DNA from: Ignavibacteriota bacterium | GTDB lineage: Bacteria; Bacteroidota; Ignavibacteria; Ignavibacteriales; Melioribacteraceae | Assembly: GCA_016708125.1 (NCBI GenBank) | Contig: JADJGF010000001.1 | Coordinates: forward strand, 434,001 to 498,000 | Direction: 5' to 3' | DNA: 64,000 nt | Shown here: positions 63,938-64,000 of the stretch, piece by piece | Numbering within the stretch: the stretch's first letter is position 1 | Layout: the number at the start of each line of letters is the position of its first letter | Notes under the pieces: generated by a model | What the model was told of the DNA's origin: nothing | The model's input: only the letters and a program-made list of their open reading frames with translations | The model's database searches: none | Translations under genes and position numbers: made by a program

Positions 63938-64000
63938 TTGATTTTCCTTTCTTTATCAAATTACAAGAAAAACAATAAAAAGAACAAATTAAATGAAACC

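Noticed and set aside
1..64000. CRISPR arrays, tRNA or rRNA genes
   Set aside because: No regularly spaced repeats, no cloverleaf-like GTTC/CCA-type patterns in the gaps, and no intergenic space large enough for rRNA.

Overview
The window is AT-rich (roughly 30% G+C by eye) and densely coding, with no gene-free stretch longer than about 220 bases. It looks like a chromosomal segment of a Gram-negative, LPS-bearing bacterium of the Bacteroidota/Chlorobiota superphylum, most likely an Ignavibacteria-type organism. This rests on the SMC Walker A variant (GCGKT), PPDK, a Mrp protein lacking the usual CxxC, the lipid A genes, and the many recognisable Shine-Dalgarno sites, which are unusual in true Bacteroidia. 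The taxonomic call is inference. No rRNA, tRNA, CRISPR array, prophage or insertion sequence was found.

Layout. (1) 1-4.7 kb: the 3' end of polyphosphate kinase faces a leftward iron locus. The locus runs DtxR-type regulator, membrane-anchored DtxR-FeoA fusion, then FeoB split into separate GTPase and permease genes. (2) 4.8-25.7 kb, rightward: Fe-S carrier genes (mrp, nfu), tpiA, a GH2-like protein fused to a six-helix membrane domain, smc, a MtnX-like phosphatase, a membrane methyltransferase, lipid A genes (lpxB, acyltransferase, lpxK), ppdK, queA, ispD, plsY, gpsA and recG. (3) 25.7-38.1 kb, leftward: a monothiol thioredoxin-like protein, nadK and an MsbA-type flippase. These follow a nine-gene surface-polysaccharide cluster of six glycosyltransferases, a SAM methyltransferase, an ATP-grasp protein and a CDP-glycerol glycerophosphotransferase-like protein. 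(4) 38.2-49.5 kb, leftward: M50 protease, xerD, a 7TM-HD phosphodiesterase, a Cof phosphatase, a sodium symporter, a STAS protein, an orphan small protein, ligA, a RodZ-like protein and rsmB. (5) 49.6-53.1 kb, leftward: rpmE, anti-sigma/ECF sigma pair, holA and a cyclophilin. (6) 53.1-63.9 kb, leftward: uppP, an outer-membrane protein, a UPF0104 membrane protein, lolA, ftsK, a ComB-like phosphatase, gcvT, a small transaldolase, rng and dusB.

The genes form tightly packed, translationally coupled sets, with many 1-23 base overlaps. The main theme is envelope building: lipid A synthesis and export, core or O-chain sugars, undecaprenyl phosphate recycling, lipoprotein carriage and phospholipid precursors. 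Housekeeping replication, repair and RNA genes are interspersed. The least ordinary parts are the iron locus, the GH2-like membrane protein, and the ATP-grasp/glycerophosphotransferase pair in the polysaccharide cluster.
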